From: Scatosoma sp900555925
Lineage (GTDB): Bacteria > Bacillota > Clostridia > Christensenellales > Borkfalkiaceae
Direction: 5' to 3'
NCBI GenBank assembly: GCA_959603585.1
Contig: CAUGYD010000008.1
Coordinates: 39,838 to 103,837 of the forward strand
Length of the DNA: 64,000 nt
The translations under genes and the position numbers were made by a program. The notes below the pieces were generated by a model. It did no database searches and had not been told where the DNA came from. It saw only the letters and a program-made list of their open reading frames with translations. Shown here piece after piece: positions 45,701 to 52,017 of this stretch (positions are counted from its first letter, which is position 1; the number at the start of each line of letters is the position of its first letter).

Positions 45701-45920
45701 GATAGCGGGGAACGATGTCCTTCATGACGCGCGTGAGAATGTGTCCGATATGCGGCTTTCCGTTCGCCGTGGGCGGACCGTCATAGAAGGAAAACTCCTC
45801 TTTTCCTTCGTTCATCTTCACGCTGTCTTCGAAGATATGGTTTTCGTTCCAGTAGTCCACCACCTGCTTTTCGCGCTCGACAAAGTTCAATGAGGTATCT
45901 ACTTTCTTGTACATCGACAT
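42780..45920 (-). CDS. ileS: Isoleucyl-tRNA synthetase
   Basis: 1046 residues, class I synthetase charging tRNA-Ile. HIGH motif in GKPHIGHIL (~53), KMSK motif in GIKMSKHKGN (~600), two CxxC zinc-like clusters (CPRCG near 186; CPDCG..CTCKKCGG ~470-510), editing CP1 domain between. Length and the KMSKHKGN context resemble the type 2 (eukaryote-like) IleRS rather than the ~930-residue type 1; type 2 enzymes are often less sensitive to mupirocin (family knowledge, not seen). GAGGAG precedes ATG 45920; expression is controlled by the T-box upstream. Confidence 0.97.
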   Translation of the reverse strand: MSMYKKVDTSLNFVEREKQVVDYWNENHIFEDSVKMNEGKEEFSFYDGPPTANGKPHIGHILTRVMKDIVPRYQTMKGKHVLRKAGWDTHGLPVELEVEKKLGFDHKTEIEAYGIEPFIKECKKSVWQYTSEWKRMSDRVGYWCNMDNPYVTYHDDYIESEWWALKKIHEKGLLYKGHKIVPYCPRCGTALSSHEVAQGYKDVKQVTAFVKFKVKGDENRYILAWTTTPWTLPSNVALCMNPDADYVEIESEETGEKYILAEALVPAVFGEEKYTVLSKKKGKEYEYTEYEPLYPYGKEKFAFREKAYYVTCDDYVTLSDGTGVVHTATAFGEDDYRVGRKYNLPVVQLIDEEGKFPSGCDFLTGMAAQAADPLVIKDLKARGLLLKTQEIVHSYPFCWRCDTPLIYYARSSWFIKVTAVKDRLIAANRSVNWMPDTIKEGRMGNFLENVIDWGLSRDRYWGTPLPVWVCPDCGEIEVIGSKAELKERCGVKGDIELHRPYLDNLTCTCKKCGGKMSRTPEVIDCWFDSGSMPFAQYHYPFENKELFDETFPADFISEAVDQTRGWFYTLLVISTILFDKAPFKNCIVLGHVNDKNGIKMSKHKGNVVDPWSVLDKQGADAVRWYFYTSSAPWLPSRFYPEAVSEAQRKYMGTLWNTYAFFCLYADIDGYDPSKYDLKKCRLSLMDKWILSKLNTLVDTVDKYLAVYNITDSARALQDFSDILSNWYVRRGRERYWGSEMTDDKAAAYTTLWNVLVTFAKLTAPYTPFIAEEMYLNLVPNFFSGAPKSVHMCSFPVCDKSFVDESLEKGMDSVLDIVNLGRAARNAGNVKNRQPLSEMYVVTAKDLGLDEGLKAIALDELNIKCYKTAEDADEFISYKLKPQLKTLGPKYGKKLGLISKFLVECDAKAVVEAVQGGGEYVLPSDREIVLKEEDLQIFTESKAGFISASDKGITVALNTELTEELIAEGIERELVSKVQTLRKEAGFEVTDRIRIFYCAKGRAGEALNKAAFASDVLAVSVEEGSADGYSKEVDINGEKVTLTLVKN

Positions 45921-45961
45921 AACGTTTTCTCCTCGTCCTTCATGTTTATCGTAATTTTCTC

Positions 45962-46278
45962 AAAAAAGAAAGGCCGCGTTTTGGACAAAACACGACCCCA
46001 CCAAAACAAACTGACATTTGCCGCCCCGGATAACGGCGGGCGAGACCGTGCACGATTACTTTTTTTCCGAAAAAGCAGCTTTTATCTTTCTTAGGGAATT
46101 TTTTTTCCTTTCCAAAAAGAAACTTTTTCTTCCAAAGCTCGGAAAAAGTTGGTCGGGCAAGCTCAAAGGGTGATAACTCCCGAAACCGCCTTTTTCCTCT
46201 CAGCAAAACGGAATTTCTCTGTGCGGCGGCACCTCGGAAGCGTTGTCCCTCTTAAAACGCTTTTATAAATTATGAATT
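45962..46278 (-). promoter_or_regulatory. T-box riboswitch (tRNA-Ile) upstream of ileS
   Basis: The ~310-nt leader reads, 5' to 3' on the minus strand: AGAGA and GCTGAGAGG motifs of Stem I, a specifier loop with ATC (isoleucine codon, 46172-46174) followed by ACCCTTTGAGC, then the T-box-like GGTGGGGTCGTG overlapping the 5' side of a terminator. The terminator stem is AAAACACGACC (45987-45997) with GGCCGCGTTTT (45972-45982, G-U pairs) and a T run at 45962-45968. Uncharged tRNA-Ile would bind the specifier and favour the antiterminator, switching ileS on. Confidence 0.85.
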
Positions 46279-46284
46279 TTTTTA

Positions 46285-46313
46285 ATTATATCCCTTTTTT
46301 AAGGATTTGTAAA
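46285..46313 (-). promoter_or_regulatory. Promoter of the T-box-ileS transcript
   Basis: TTTACA (46308-46313), 17-bp spacer, TATAAT (46285-46290) on the minus strand, directly before the T-box leader. Confidence 0.82.
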
Positions 46314-46349
46314 GCAAAACAGACAGATTTTTCCCTATATCGGATAAAA

Positions 46350-46580
46350 TTACGCAAAAAGTCCCTTTCTCTGCTCTATCGAAAGAACTTCAAAGCCCGC
46401 GGACTGCACCGCTTCTTTCAATTCGCTGTCGGGAGTCGTGCTCAGAACTTCCACGTAAATGGTGTTCTTTTTATAGTTTGCCTTGGCTTTTACGACTCCC
46501 TCGCACAATTCCAGCTTACAGGCAAGCCGATTCGCACAGCGTTCGCAGCAAAGGTCACCCACACTGATCACTTTTTTCAT
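46350..46580 (-). CDS. Heavy-metal-associated (HMA) domain protein
   Basis: 76 residues, ferredoxin-like HMA fold: ISVGDLCCERCANRLACKLE with a CCxxC metal site instead of the usual MxCxxC, then VVKAKANYKKNTIYVEVL and ELKEAVQSAGFEV. Could be a copper or zinc chaperone. It overlaps the aspS stop by 4 bp (ATGA), so it is produced with AspRS, an odd pairing with no obvious functional link. Confidence 0.85.
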   Translation of the reverse strand: MKKVISVGDLCCERCANRLACKLELCEGVVKAKANYKKNTIYVEVLSTTPDSELKEAVQSAGFEVLSIEQRKGLFA

Positions 46581-47914
46581 GGCGTCACCCTGTTGATGTC
46601 TCTCGGGAACATCGCCGCTTCTCGTACGTTCTTGAAACCGAGGAGATGCATCGTGAGCCGTTCCAGCCCCAAGCCCAATCCGCCGTGCGGAGGCGCTCCG
46701 TATTTATGGAGCATGAGATAGGTATCGAACTCGTCGGGATTCATGCCCAAACGCTTCATTTTTTCTACCTGAGCAAAATAATCGTGTACGCGCTGACCGC
46801 CCGAGGTAATTTCCATGCCGCGGAAAAGCAAATCGAAAGACAGCGTATATTCGGGATCGTCGGGGTCGTCCATCGTATAGAAGGGACGTTTTCTGGAAGG
46901 GTAATGCGTGACGAAAATAAAATCGGAATTGAATTGTTTCTTCGCATATTTTCCGAGGAGCTGTTCCTCTTCGGGGTCGAAATCCTTCATATCCGAAGGC
47001 TTATACTTGAATTTCTTCATGAGGATTTCTTTCGCTTCCATGAACTTGATGACGGGAATCTCTGTAATTTCGGGAATATCTGCACGGAGAAGCTCCACTT
47101 CGTTTTTATATTCCGTTTTCAGAAGATTCATGATATATTTGAGGATGCCTGTCTCCATGTTCATAATATCCTCGAAACCGTCGATAAAACCCATTTCAAA
47201 ATCCATGGAAATATATTCGTTGAGGTGGCGGCTGGTATCGTGATGCTCCGCGCGGAATACGGGCGCAATTTCAAATACGCGCTCATATACGGCGACCAAA
47301 GCCTGTTTATAAAGCTGAGGAGACTGCGCGAGATATACCTTTTTCCCGAAATAGTCGAGCCCGAAAAGATTTGCGCCGCCTTCCGCGCCCGCAAAATTGA
47401 TTTTCGGAGTATGAATTTCGGTAAATCCTTGGGACATGAGATATTCGCGAAAACCGCGCTGTATTCCCTCCTGGAACTTAAAGACCGCCCTTTCCTTAGG
47501 ATTTCTCAACGTGACGGGCCGATAGTCCAAATCGGTGTTCAAATCGCACTGCACTTGTTTTTTCGTGATGACCACGGGCGGAATTTCCGCGGGGTGAGAT
47601 AAAATATCGATGCCGTGGATCTGAATTTCGTAGCGTTTTCCGCCGTCCTTCGTTTCCCCCGCAACTACCTTTCCGGTCAATTTTACCGCACACTCTTCTT
47701 TGAGTTCGGGGGGCATTCTGTAATCGGAAAAAGATTCCGCATAGACGCATTGAATCGTCTCTCTCGCGGTGCGGAGAATGACGAAAGCAAAATCCGACAT
47801 CATGCGGATGTTATGCACGGTGCCGGTTATCGTAATTTCTTGATTTTCGAATTTTGCGAAATCCGAATACGGAACGGTGTTTGTCTTCGGTTCGCCTGTA
47901 ATAGTCATAGTCAT
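46577..47914 (-). CDS. aspS: Aspartyl-tRNA synthetase, archaeal (compact) type
   Basis: 445 residues, class IIb synthetase. N-terminal OB anticodon-binding domain (ITITGTVHNIRMMSDFAFVILR, ~28-110), then motif 2 (FEIAPVFRAEHHDTSRHLNEY) and motif 3 (GGLGLGLERLTMHLLG). It lacks the ~130-residue GAD insertion of the bacterial enzyme and matches the archaeal/eukaryal AspRS architecture, which is commonly non-discriminating (charges tRNA-Asp and tRNA-Asn for GatCAB). AsnRS is an alternative, though the archaeal AspRS look is stronger. AGAGG precedes ATG 47914; a TTGCTT-17-TAAAAT promoter overlaps the divergent pdxY promoter. Confidence 0.9.
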   Translation of the reverse strand: MTMTITGEPKTNTVPYSDFAKFENQEITITGTVHNIRMMSDFAFVILRTARETIQCVYAESFSDYRMPPELKEECAVKLTGKVVAGETKDGGKRYEIQIHGIDILSHPAEIPPVVITKKQVQCDLNTDLDYRPVTLRNPKERAVFKFQEGIQRGFREYLMSQGFTEIHTPKINFAGAEGGANLFGLDYFGKKVYLAQSPQLYKQALVAVYERVFEIAPVFRAEHHDTSRHLNEYISMDFEMGFIDGFEDIMNMETGILKYIMNLLKTEYKNEVELLRADIPEITEIPVIKFMEAKEILMKKFKYKPSDMKDFDPEEEQLLGKYAKKQFNSDFIFVTHYPSRKRPFYTMDDPDDPEYTLSFDLLFRGMEITSGGQRVHDYFAQVEKMKRLGMNPDEFDTYLMLHKYGAPPHGGLGLGLERLTMHLLGFKNVREAAMFPRDINRVTP

Positions 47915-47978
47915 GAAAACCTCTTTACTCCGAGGGAAGTTTCCGCACGGAAATTTTTACTTTTCTATTTTAATCCGT

Positions 47979-48007
47979 TTGACAAAAAAAAGCAAGAAAT
48001 TTATAAT
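47979..48007 (+). promoter_or_regulatory. Promoter of pyridoxal kinase gene
   Basis: TTGACA (47979-47984), 17-bp spacer, TATAAT (48002-48007). It overlaps the divergent aspS promoter. Confidence 0.8.
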
Positions 48008-48043
48008 AGTTTCATATAACTTTTTTAAGGAAGTCCACTTTTT

Positions 48044-48877
48044 ATGCGCATTCTCGCCATTAACGACATCTCTTGTGTAGGAAAATGCTCCCTCACGGTA
48101 GCGCTCCCCATAATCTCCGCATGCGGAATCACATGCGACGTTTTACCCACTGCCCTCCTCTCCACGCATACGGGCGGCTTTGAAGGGTATACTTTCCGCG
48201 ACCTTTCGGAAGATATTCCTTCTATACTCGCGCATTGGAAAAAACTGGGGCTTTCCTTTGATTTTATATACAGCGGTTATCTCGGAAATATTTCTCAGAT
48301 AGATACCGTCCTTTCCGTCAAAAAAAATTTTCTCGCCCCGCACGGAAAATTCGTAGTAGATCCCGTCATGGGTGACGGAGGGAAATTATATGCGCACTTC
48401 AATTTCCATTTTGTGGAAAAAATGTGTTCTTTATGCAGTGAAGCGGACTTCATTCTTCCCAATGTTACGGAAGCATGCCTTCTCGCTGGCGAAAATTACC
48501 CGCAGAACGGCGAGGCCCTTCCCGCCGAAAAAATCGTACAGAGACTTTCTTCTCTTCATACCTGTCCCATTGTCACGGGAGTAGAAGAAGGAGAAGAAAA
48601 CGCCGTATATTACATGAAAGAAAATCGTGTGTTGCGCCACGCAGAAAAAAACGCCGCGGGATTCTTTCACGGAGCCGGAGACGTATTTGCGGCGGCGTTT
48701 ACAGGGTGCCTTGCCAGAGGGAAAACGCTCGACGAAGCGATTTGTCTGTCCGCCGATTTTACCACTTCTTCTATTTTCCGCACAGCCGCGGCAAACGGTG
48801 ACAGACGTTACGGGTTGGAATTTGAAGCGGAAATTTTTCCTTTCCTCGAAAAATTAAACGGAAAGATTAGGAAATAA
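48044..48877 (+). CDS. Pyridoxal/pyridoxamine kinase (PdxY/PdxK-like)
   Basis: 277 residues, ribokinase-like superfamily. INDISCVGKCSLTVALPIIS and PTALLSTHTGGF form the substrate region; VVDPVMGDGGKLY binds Mg-ATP; FHGAGDVFAAAFTG carries the catalytic Asp in the GxGD motif (GAGD). It phosphorylates vitamin B6 forms to pyridoxal phosphate. A ThiD-type pyrimidine kinase is less likely given the PdxY-like N terminus. Own promoter; single gene. Confidence 0.92.
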   Translation: MRILAINDISCVGKCSLTVALPIISACGITCDVLPTALLSTHTGGFEGYTFRDLSEDIPSILAHWKKLGLSFDFIYSGYLGNISQIDTVLSVKKNFLAPHGKFVVDPVMGDGGKLYAHFNFHFVEKMCSLCSEADFILPNVTEACLLAGENYPQNGEALPAEKIVQRLSSLHTCPIVTGVEEGEENAVYYMKENRVLRHAEKNAAGFFHGAGDVFAAAFTGCLARGKTLDEAICLSADFTTSSIFRTAAANGDRRYGLEFEAEIFPFLEKLNGKIRK

Positions 48878-48894
48878 AAATTTCTTCGATTTGG

Positions 48895-48923
48895 TTGACA
48901 AGAGAGCCTTTTTTCGCTATAAT
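48895..48923 (+). promoter_or_regulatory. Consensus promoter of 6S RNA
   Basis: TTGACA (48895-48900), 17-bp spacer, TATAAT (48918-48923), followed by no ORF but a structured RNA. Confidence 0.88.
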
Positions 48924-48929
48924 ATAGAG

Positions 48930-49114
48930 TAATCTGCGGTGTACGGAGTTCGGATTAATCGTAATCCACATTATTAAATAGGGAGCGAGTATTCGTGGCG
49001 ATAGGCAAGGTCTGTATTTATACGGAAAGTCCGATGCGTCAAGATGCCGCACCCACCTGCTGAAAGCGGGTTAGCTTTTATCCGAAATGCGGCACAGGCG
49101 GATTTTTATTTTTT
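48930..49114 (+). ncRNA. ssrS: 6S RNA (ssrS)
   Basis: About 185 nt from the promoter start point to a terminator, the normal 6S length. Near the 5' end CTGCGGTGTACGGAGTTCGG and near the 3' end GATGCCGCACCCACCTGC are the closing-stem sequences seen in Gram-positive 6S RNAs; a long imperfect hairpin lies between. The terminal GCCGCA/TGCGGC and ATCCG...CGGAT pairs precede TTTTTATTTTTT. 6S RNA binds sigma-A RNA polymerase in stationary phase. The call rests on pattern recognition. Confidence 0.75.
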
Positions 49115-49146
49115 CATAAAAAGTAAAAAAATTTTATTTTCACCAG

Positions 49147-50772
49147 TCAAAAACAGTTGCTCTCAAAGGAAAAATATGCTATACTACATAAGCAATTGAA
49201 CAACGGCCTTATGGTCAAGCGGTTAAGACGACGCCCTCTCACGGCGTAAACTCGGGTTCGAGTCCCGATAAGGTCACCAAACCGAAGCAATTCGAACTTT
49301 TTTCGGGTTGCTTTTTCTTTTTGCCTTTCTTCGGGATCAAGCGGCTCGTCTGTTGTTTTCATGACGATCAAAAAACGTTCGCCGTCGAAAATTACTTCAT
49401 GGATAAACACATCGAACAACCGTTTCATATTTTCAAGACTATCCGTTTTGTCTGCGCATTTCACAATCTCAGTGTAATTTTTCAAAAAGGCTACGACACG
49501 CGCTTCTTTTAACGGGAGTACGGTTTTGGTTTGCTCGTTCGCTATTTGTGTTTCCAAAGACTTTTGCGTATTGCTCAATTCAATCATTTTTGCTTGCGTG
49601 AACTCATTGAATATCCCTTGGCAAATCGCATTTGTAATATTTGCAAGTTGTTTGTCTATATCGGCTTTTTGACGATTGAGTATTTTGAGTTCTTTCGATT
49701 CCTCTATATCGGCATTGTGAATTTCCACCGCTTTTCGCGCCACTTCCCGAATAAAGTTATCGCCTTGCAGTGCCCATATAATAGCGTTATATACCGCTTC
49801 TTCAATCACTTCTTTTCTAATGGCTTTAGACGCGCAGTTTTGCGCGCTCTTTTTCTTATTTGTGCATTTGTAATAGGTATAAATTTCGCCCGTCTTACTT
49901 GTTCCGCTTTCTCCGACCATAAGTTCTCCGCATTCCGCACAAATAAGTTTGCCGCTTAAAATAAATTTTTCCGCGGCTTTTGACCGCGCTGCTTTATGCA
50001 CGTTTTCGCTGAGCTTCTCTTGCGCCCTGTAAAACGTCTGCTCGTCTATTATCGGCTCTATGATATTTTCATAGACTTCCTCGCCGTATTTATACTTGCC
50101 GATATACTTCGGGTTATGTAACATTTCCGACACGCGCCCGAAAGAAAAGACGTTGCCTCTGTGCGAACGAATACCGCTTAACTTCAACCACTCTACCAAT
50201 TCTTTGATCGTTGTCCCGCTTACATAGTCGGAAAACAACTTGCGCACAATCGCGGCTTCACTTTCTACAATTTTATATTTTTTGTCCACTATACAATATC
50301 CGAAAATCGGCTTTACCCCCGCCGCGTTTCCTTTCAGACAACTTTCACGCATTCCGCGCTTAACCTTTTGTGAAAGCTCGGCAGAGTAGTACTCTGCATA
50401 GCCTTCGATCATAGCCTCAAGTATGATTCCCTCCGGACTGTCCGTTATCTGTTCACATGCAGACAGAACTTTTATTCCGTTCTTTTTCAACAATGCTTTA
50501 TTTATTGCACTATCATATCTGTTTCGTGCAAATCTGTCTAACTTATAAACTATCACGTATTCAAAGAATTTATTCGTACTATCTTTTAGCATTTGCTGAA
50601 ACTGTTCTCGTTTATCGGTCTTACCCGATACCGCACGGTCGATATAATTATGAATAACCCTGTAACCGTTTCTTTCCGCAAATTCATTGCATACGCGAAG
50701 CTGTCCCTCTATACTCTGTTCCGTCTGTTTTTCACAACTATAACGTGCATAGATTACCGCTGTTTTTGACAT
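49147..50772 (-). CDS. Large serine recombinase (ICE integrase)
   Basis: 541 residues. Resolvase catalytic domain 1-150 with nucleophile S12 in YARYSCEKQTEQSIEGQ, recombinase domain ~155-260 (GYCIVDKKYKIVE..IKELVEWL), zinc ribbon ~280-320 (LICAECGELM...YYKCTNKKKS), coiled coil ~350-410. It would integrate and excise the element. The last ~45 residues are encoded by the complement of tRNA-Glu and chromosomal DNA beyond it, so this C terminus depends on the integration site. ATG 50772 overlaps the stop of a small upstream gene (TAATG). Confidence 0.93.
   Translation of the reverse strand: MSKTAVIYARYSCEKQTEQSIEGQLRVCNEFAERNGYRVIHNYIDRAVSGKTDKREQFQQMLKDSTNKFFEYVIVYKLDRFARNRYDSAINKALLKKNGIKVLSACEQITDSPEGIILEAMIEGYAEYYSAELSQKVKRGMRESCLKGNAAGVKPIFGYCIVDKKYKIVESEAAIVRKLFSDYVSGTTIKELVEWLKLSGIRSHRGNVFSFGRVSEMLHNPKYIGKYKYGEEVYENIIEPIIDEQTFYRAQEKLSENVHKAARSKAAEKFILSGKLICAECGELMVGESGTSKTGEIYTYYKCTNKKKSAQNCASKAIRKEVIEEAVYNAIIWALQGDNFIREVARKAVEIHNADIEESKELKILNRQKADIDKQLANITNAICQGIFNEFTQAKMIELSNTQKSLETQIANEQTKTVLPLKEARVVAFLKNYTEIVKCADKTDSLENMKRLFDVFIHEVIFDGERFLIVMKTTDEPLDPEERQKEKATRKKFELLRFGDLIGTRTRVYAVRGRRLNRLTIRPLFNCLCSIAYFSFESNCF
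49205..49279 (+). tRNA. tRNA-Glu (anticodon CTC)
   Basis: 75 nt with CCA encoded. Acceptor GGCCTTA/TAAGGTC with one G-U pair, D arm TGGTCAAGCGGTTAAGAC, anticodon loop CTCTCAC (anticodon CTC, reads GAG), TPsiC loop GGTTCGAGTCC. Its 3' end forms the junction with the integrated element, whose recombinase ORF runs antisense across the whole tRNA. Confidence 0.95.
49285..49318 (+). terminator. Terminator for tRNA-Glu formed at element end
   Basis: AAGCAA (49285-49290) / TTGCTT (49308-49313) with inner CGAA/TTCG, then TTTTCTTTT on the plus strand. It lies inside the recombinase reading frame, just inside the element. Confidence 0.6.
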
Positions 50773-50930
50773 TATTCTTCTCCAATCTTATCGAAATGTT
50801 CCTTAAAATATCTTGCAAGGGCTTTCGCCAACTCTGTGACCAATTTTTCGTCATAATGGATTTTCGACAATCTTAATTCTTCCGTATCAAGATTGCCCAA
50901 TATCGTATCGTTTGGTAACGCCGTTTCCAT
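50772..50930 (-). CDS. Small helical protein coupled to the recombinase
   Basis: 52 residues from ATG 50930 (METALPNDTILGNLDTEELR ... ARYFKEHFDKIGEE), acidic and helical; stop TAA overlaps the recombinase ATG. No ribosome-binding site precedes ATG 50930. The frame is open upstream, and AAGGAG (50991-50996) stands before ATT-ACG codons at 50982-50987, which would add ~18-19 basic residues (NNVKERLKHIKKFDLTK). Possible recombinase partner or directionality factor; function unknown. Confidence 0.6.
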   Translation of the reverse strand: METALPNDTILGNLDTEELRLSKIHYDEKLVTELAKALARYFKEHFDKIGEE

Positions 50931-51003
50931 TTTCGTTAAATCAAATTTTTTTATATGTTTTAATCGCTCCTTTACGTTATTCGTAATAAACTCCTTATGC
51001 GGA

Positions 51004-51070
51004 GATGGAGCGTTACGGCATAGCCTTAAATACGCTCCATCTTCGATGGTTGATATTTCGTGACTATGCC
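51004..51070 (-). other. Interleaved inverted repeats (pseudoknot-like) before recombinase module
   Basis: GATGGAGCGT (51004-51013) pairs with ACGCTCCATC (51032-51041); GGCATAG (51017-51023) pairs with CTATGCC (51064-51070). The arms alternate, so both can form only as a pseudoknot or as alternatives. A further CCATC-TTC-GATGG (51037-51049) competes with the first stem. The structure ends 7 nt before the AAGGAG of the small gene. It lies in a ~150-bp non-coding gap. Confidence 0.6.
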
Positions 51071-51133
51071 TTTTAGCATCACGATATTATGTAGTTGTAT
51101 GTTATCTCTCTATCAGCGACAGAAAGATTTGAC

Positions 51134-51379
51134 TTATTCTTTTGTATCTTCCGTTTCGTCTTCCGGCAATAATCCAAATTTTTTTAAGTAGGAAAAATAA
51201 CCTTCGTAAATCAAATCAAGTTTACGCAAATGACGTTCCTTCAAAAAGGTTTCAATTTCCTCAAACTCTTTTCGCGGCAAACGAGTATTAAACTGTGCTG
51301 TTGTTTCTTTTCGCCACTCTTTACGCGTAGCTTCATATCTTCTCTGTATAATCCGCGAGGGCGTATCTTCTTTCTTCAT
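51134..51379 (-). CDS. Small ICE-encoded protein, probable RHH-like DNA binder
   Basis: 81 residues, basic N half. RRYEATRKEWRKETTAQFNT followed by RLPRKEFEEIETFLKERH and LRKLDLIYEGYFSYLKKFG is the pattern of small CopG/ribbon-helix-helix-like proteins often found in Firmicutes ICEs. AAAGGAG 7 nt before ATG 51379. It could regulate excision or transfer; not proven. Confidence 0.7.
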   Translation of the reverse strand: MKKEDTPSRIIQRRYEATRKEWRKETTAQFNTRLPRKEFEEIETFLKERHLRKLDLIYEGYFSYLKKFGLLPEDETEDTKE

Positions 51380-51393
51380 CTTTCATCTCCTTT

Positions 51394-51516
51394 TCAGCCG
51401 TGACTGATTATATCTACCATTGTGCCGATCACGTTCGTAACCGCCAACCAAAGCAAAAATGCGCCTAAAAATACTACCTTAAAAACGACAAAACCTATAT
51501 GACAAATCTTTTTCAT
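51394..51516 (-). CDS. 40-residue single-span membrane peptide
   Basis: Translation MKKICHIGFVVFKVVFLGAF, continuing LLWLAVTNVIGTMVDIISHG, between the TnpV-like gene and the small basic protein gene. Strong GAGGAGG ribosome-binding site 5 nt before ATG 51516, stop 14 bp before the next start. One membrane helix with positive N terminus. Unknown function. Confidence 0.65.
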   Translation of the reverse strand: MKKICHIGFVVFKVVFLGAFLLWLAVTNVIGTMVDIISHG

Positions 51517-51529
51517 ACGATACCTCCTC

Positions 51530-51895
51530 TCAATCTACATACACGACTTCGTTCAGAATTTCTTCTTCGATACATTGTTTCATGGCGTTCTCCCGCTTGA
51601 CGTCGGTAAGATAATCCCCCGTGCGTTTGTATTCTTCTCTCTGCGACAGTTTCTCATACATCGTATCATATAAATCTTCCGCCGCTTTGTCTATCCCGTG
51701 CAAGTATTCGGGTAAATCGTCCGCCAAGCTCCACAGTTTTCCTATATTATGATTTTCGAGATACTCTTTCGCTAACGTCCCATACTTCCCATACACTTGC
51801 TTTTTCGGTCTTACCGCTTCCTGATAAATCTTAATTTCTTCAACGGTCAGTCCCTCTCCCGTTTCCGCTTTTTTAATAATTTCTTCTCTATCCAT
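51530..51895 (-). CDS. TnpV-like transposon-encoded protein
   Basis: 121 residues, acidic and helical. YGKYGTLAKEYLENHNIGKL and an NEVVY ending match the TnpV family pattern (GKYGxxxKxYLxEH ... EEIVLxELIY) found in Firmicutes conjugative transposons. Biochemical function unknown. GGAGG precedes ATG 51895; the perfect promoter at 51944-51972 makes it first gene of the recombinase operon. Confidence 0.8.
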   Translation of the reverse strand: MDREEIIKKAETGEGLTVEEIKIYQEAVRPKKQVYGKYGTLAKEYLENHNIGKLWSLADDLPEYLHGIDKAAEDLYDTMYEKLSQREEYKRTGDYLTDVKRENAMKQCIEEEILNEVVYVD

Positions 51896-51943
51896 AAATT
51901 ACCTCCGTAATCGGAATAATGGGGCTATCCCGATTTTTTCTTT

Positions 51944-51972
51944 ATTATATCTCTTTTATTTTGATTTGTCAA
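51944..51972 (-). promoter_or_regulatory. Promoter of the TnpV-recombinase operon
   Basis: TTGACA (51967-51972), 17-bp spacer, TATAAT (51944-51949) on the minus strand. The leader contains AATCGG...CCGATT just before the ribosome-binding site. Confidence 0.82.
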
Positions 51973-52017
51973 TAGGTTTTGGAAAATTTTTCTAAAATAT
52001 TTTTACTTTGGTTAATT

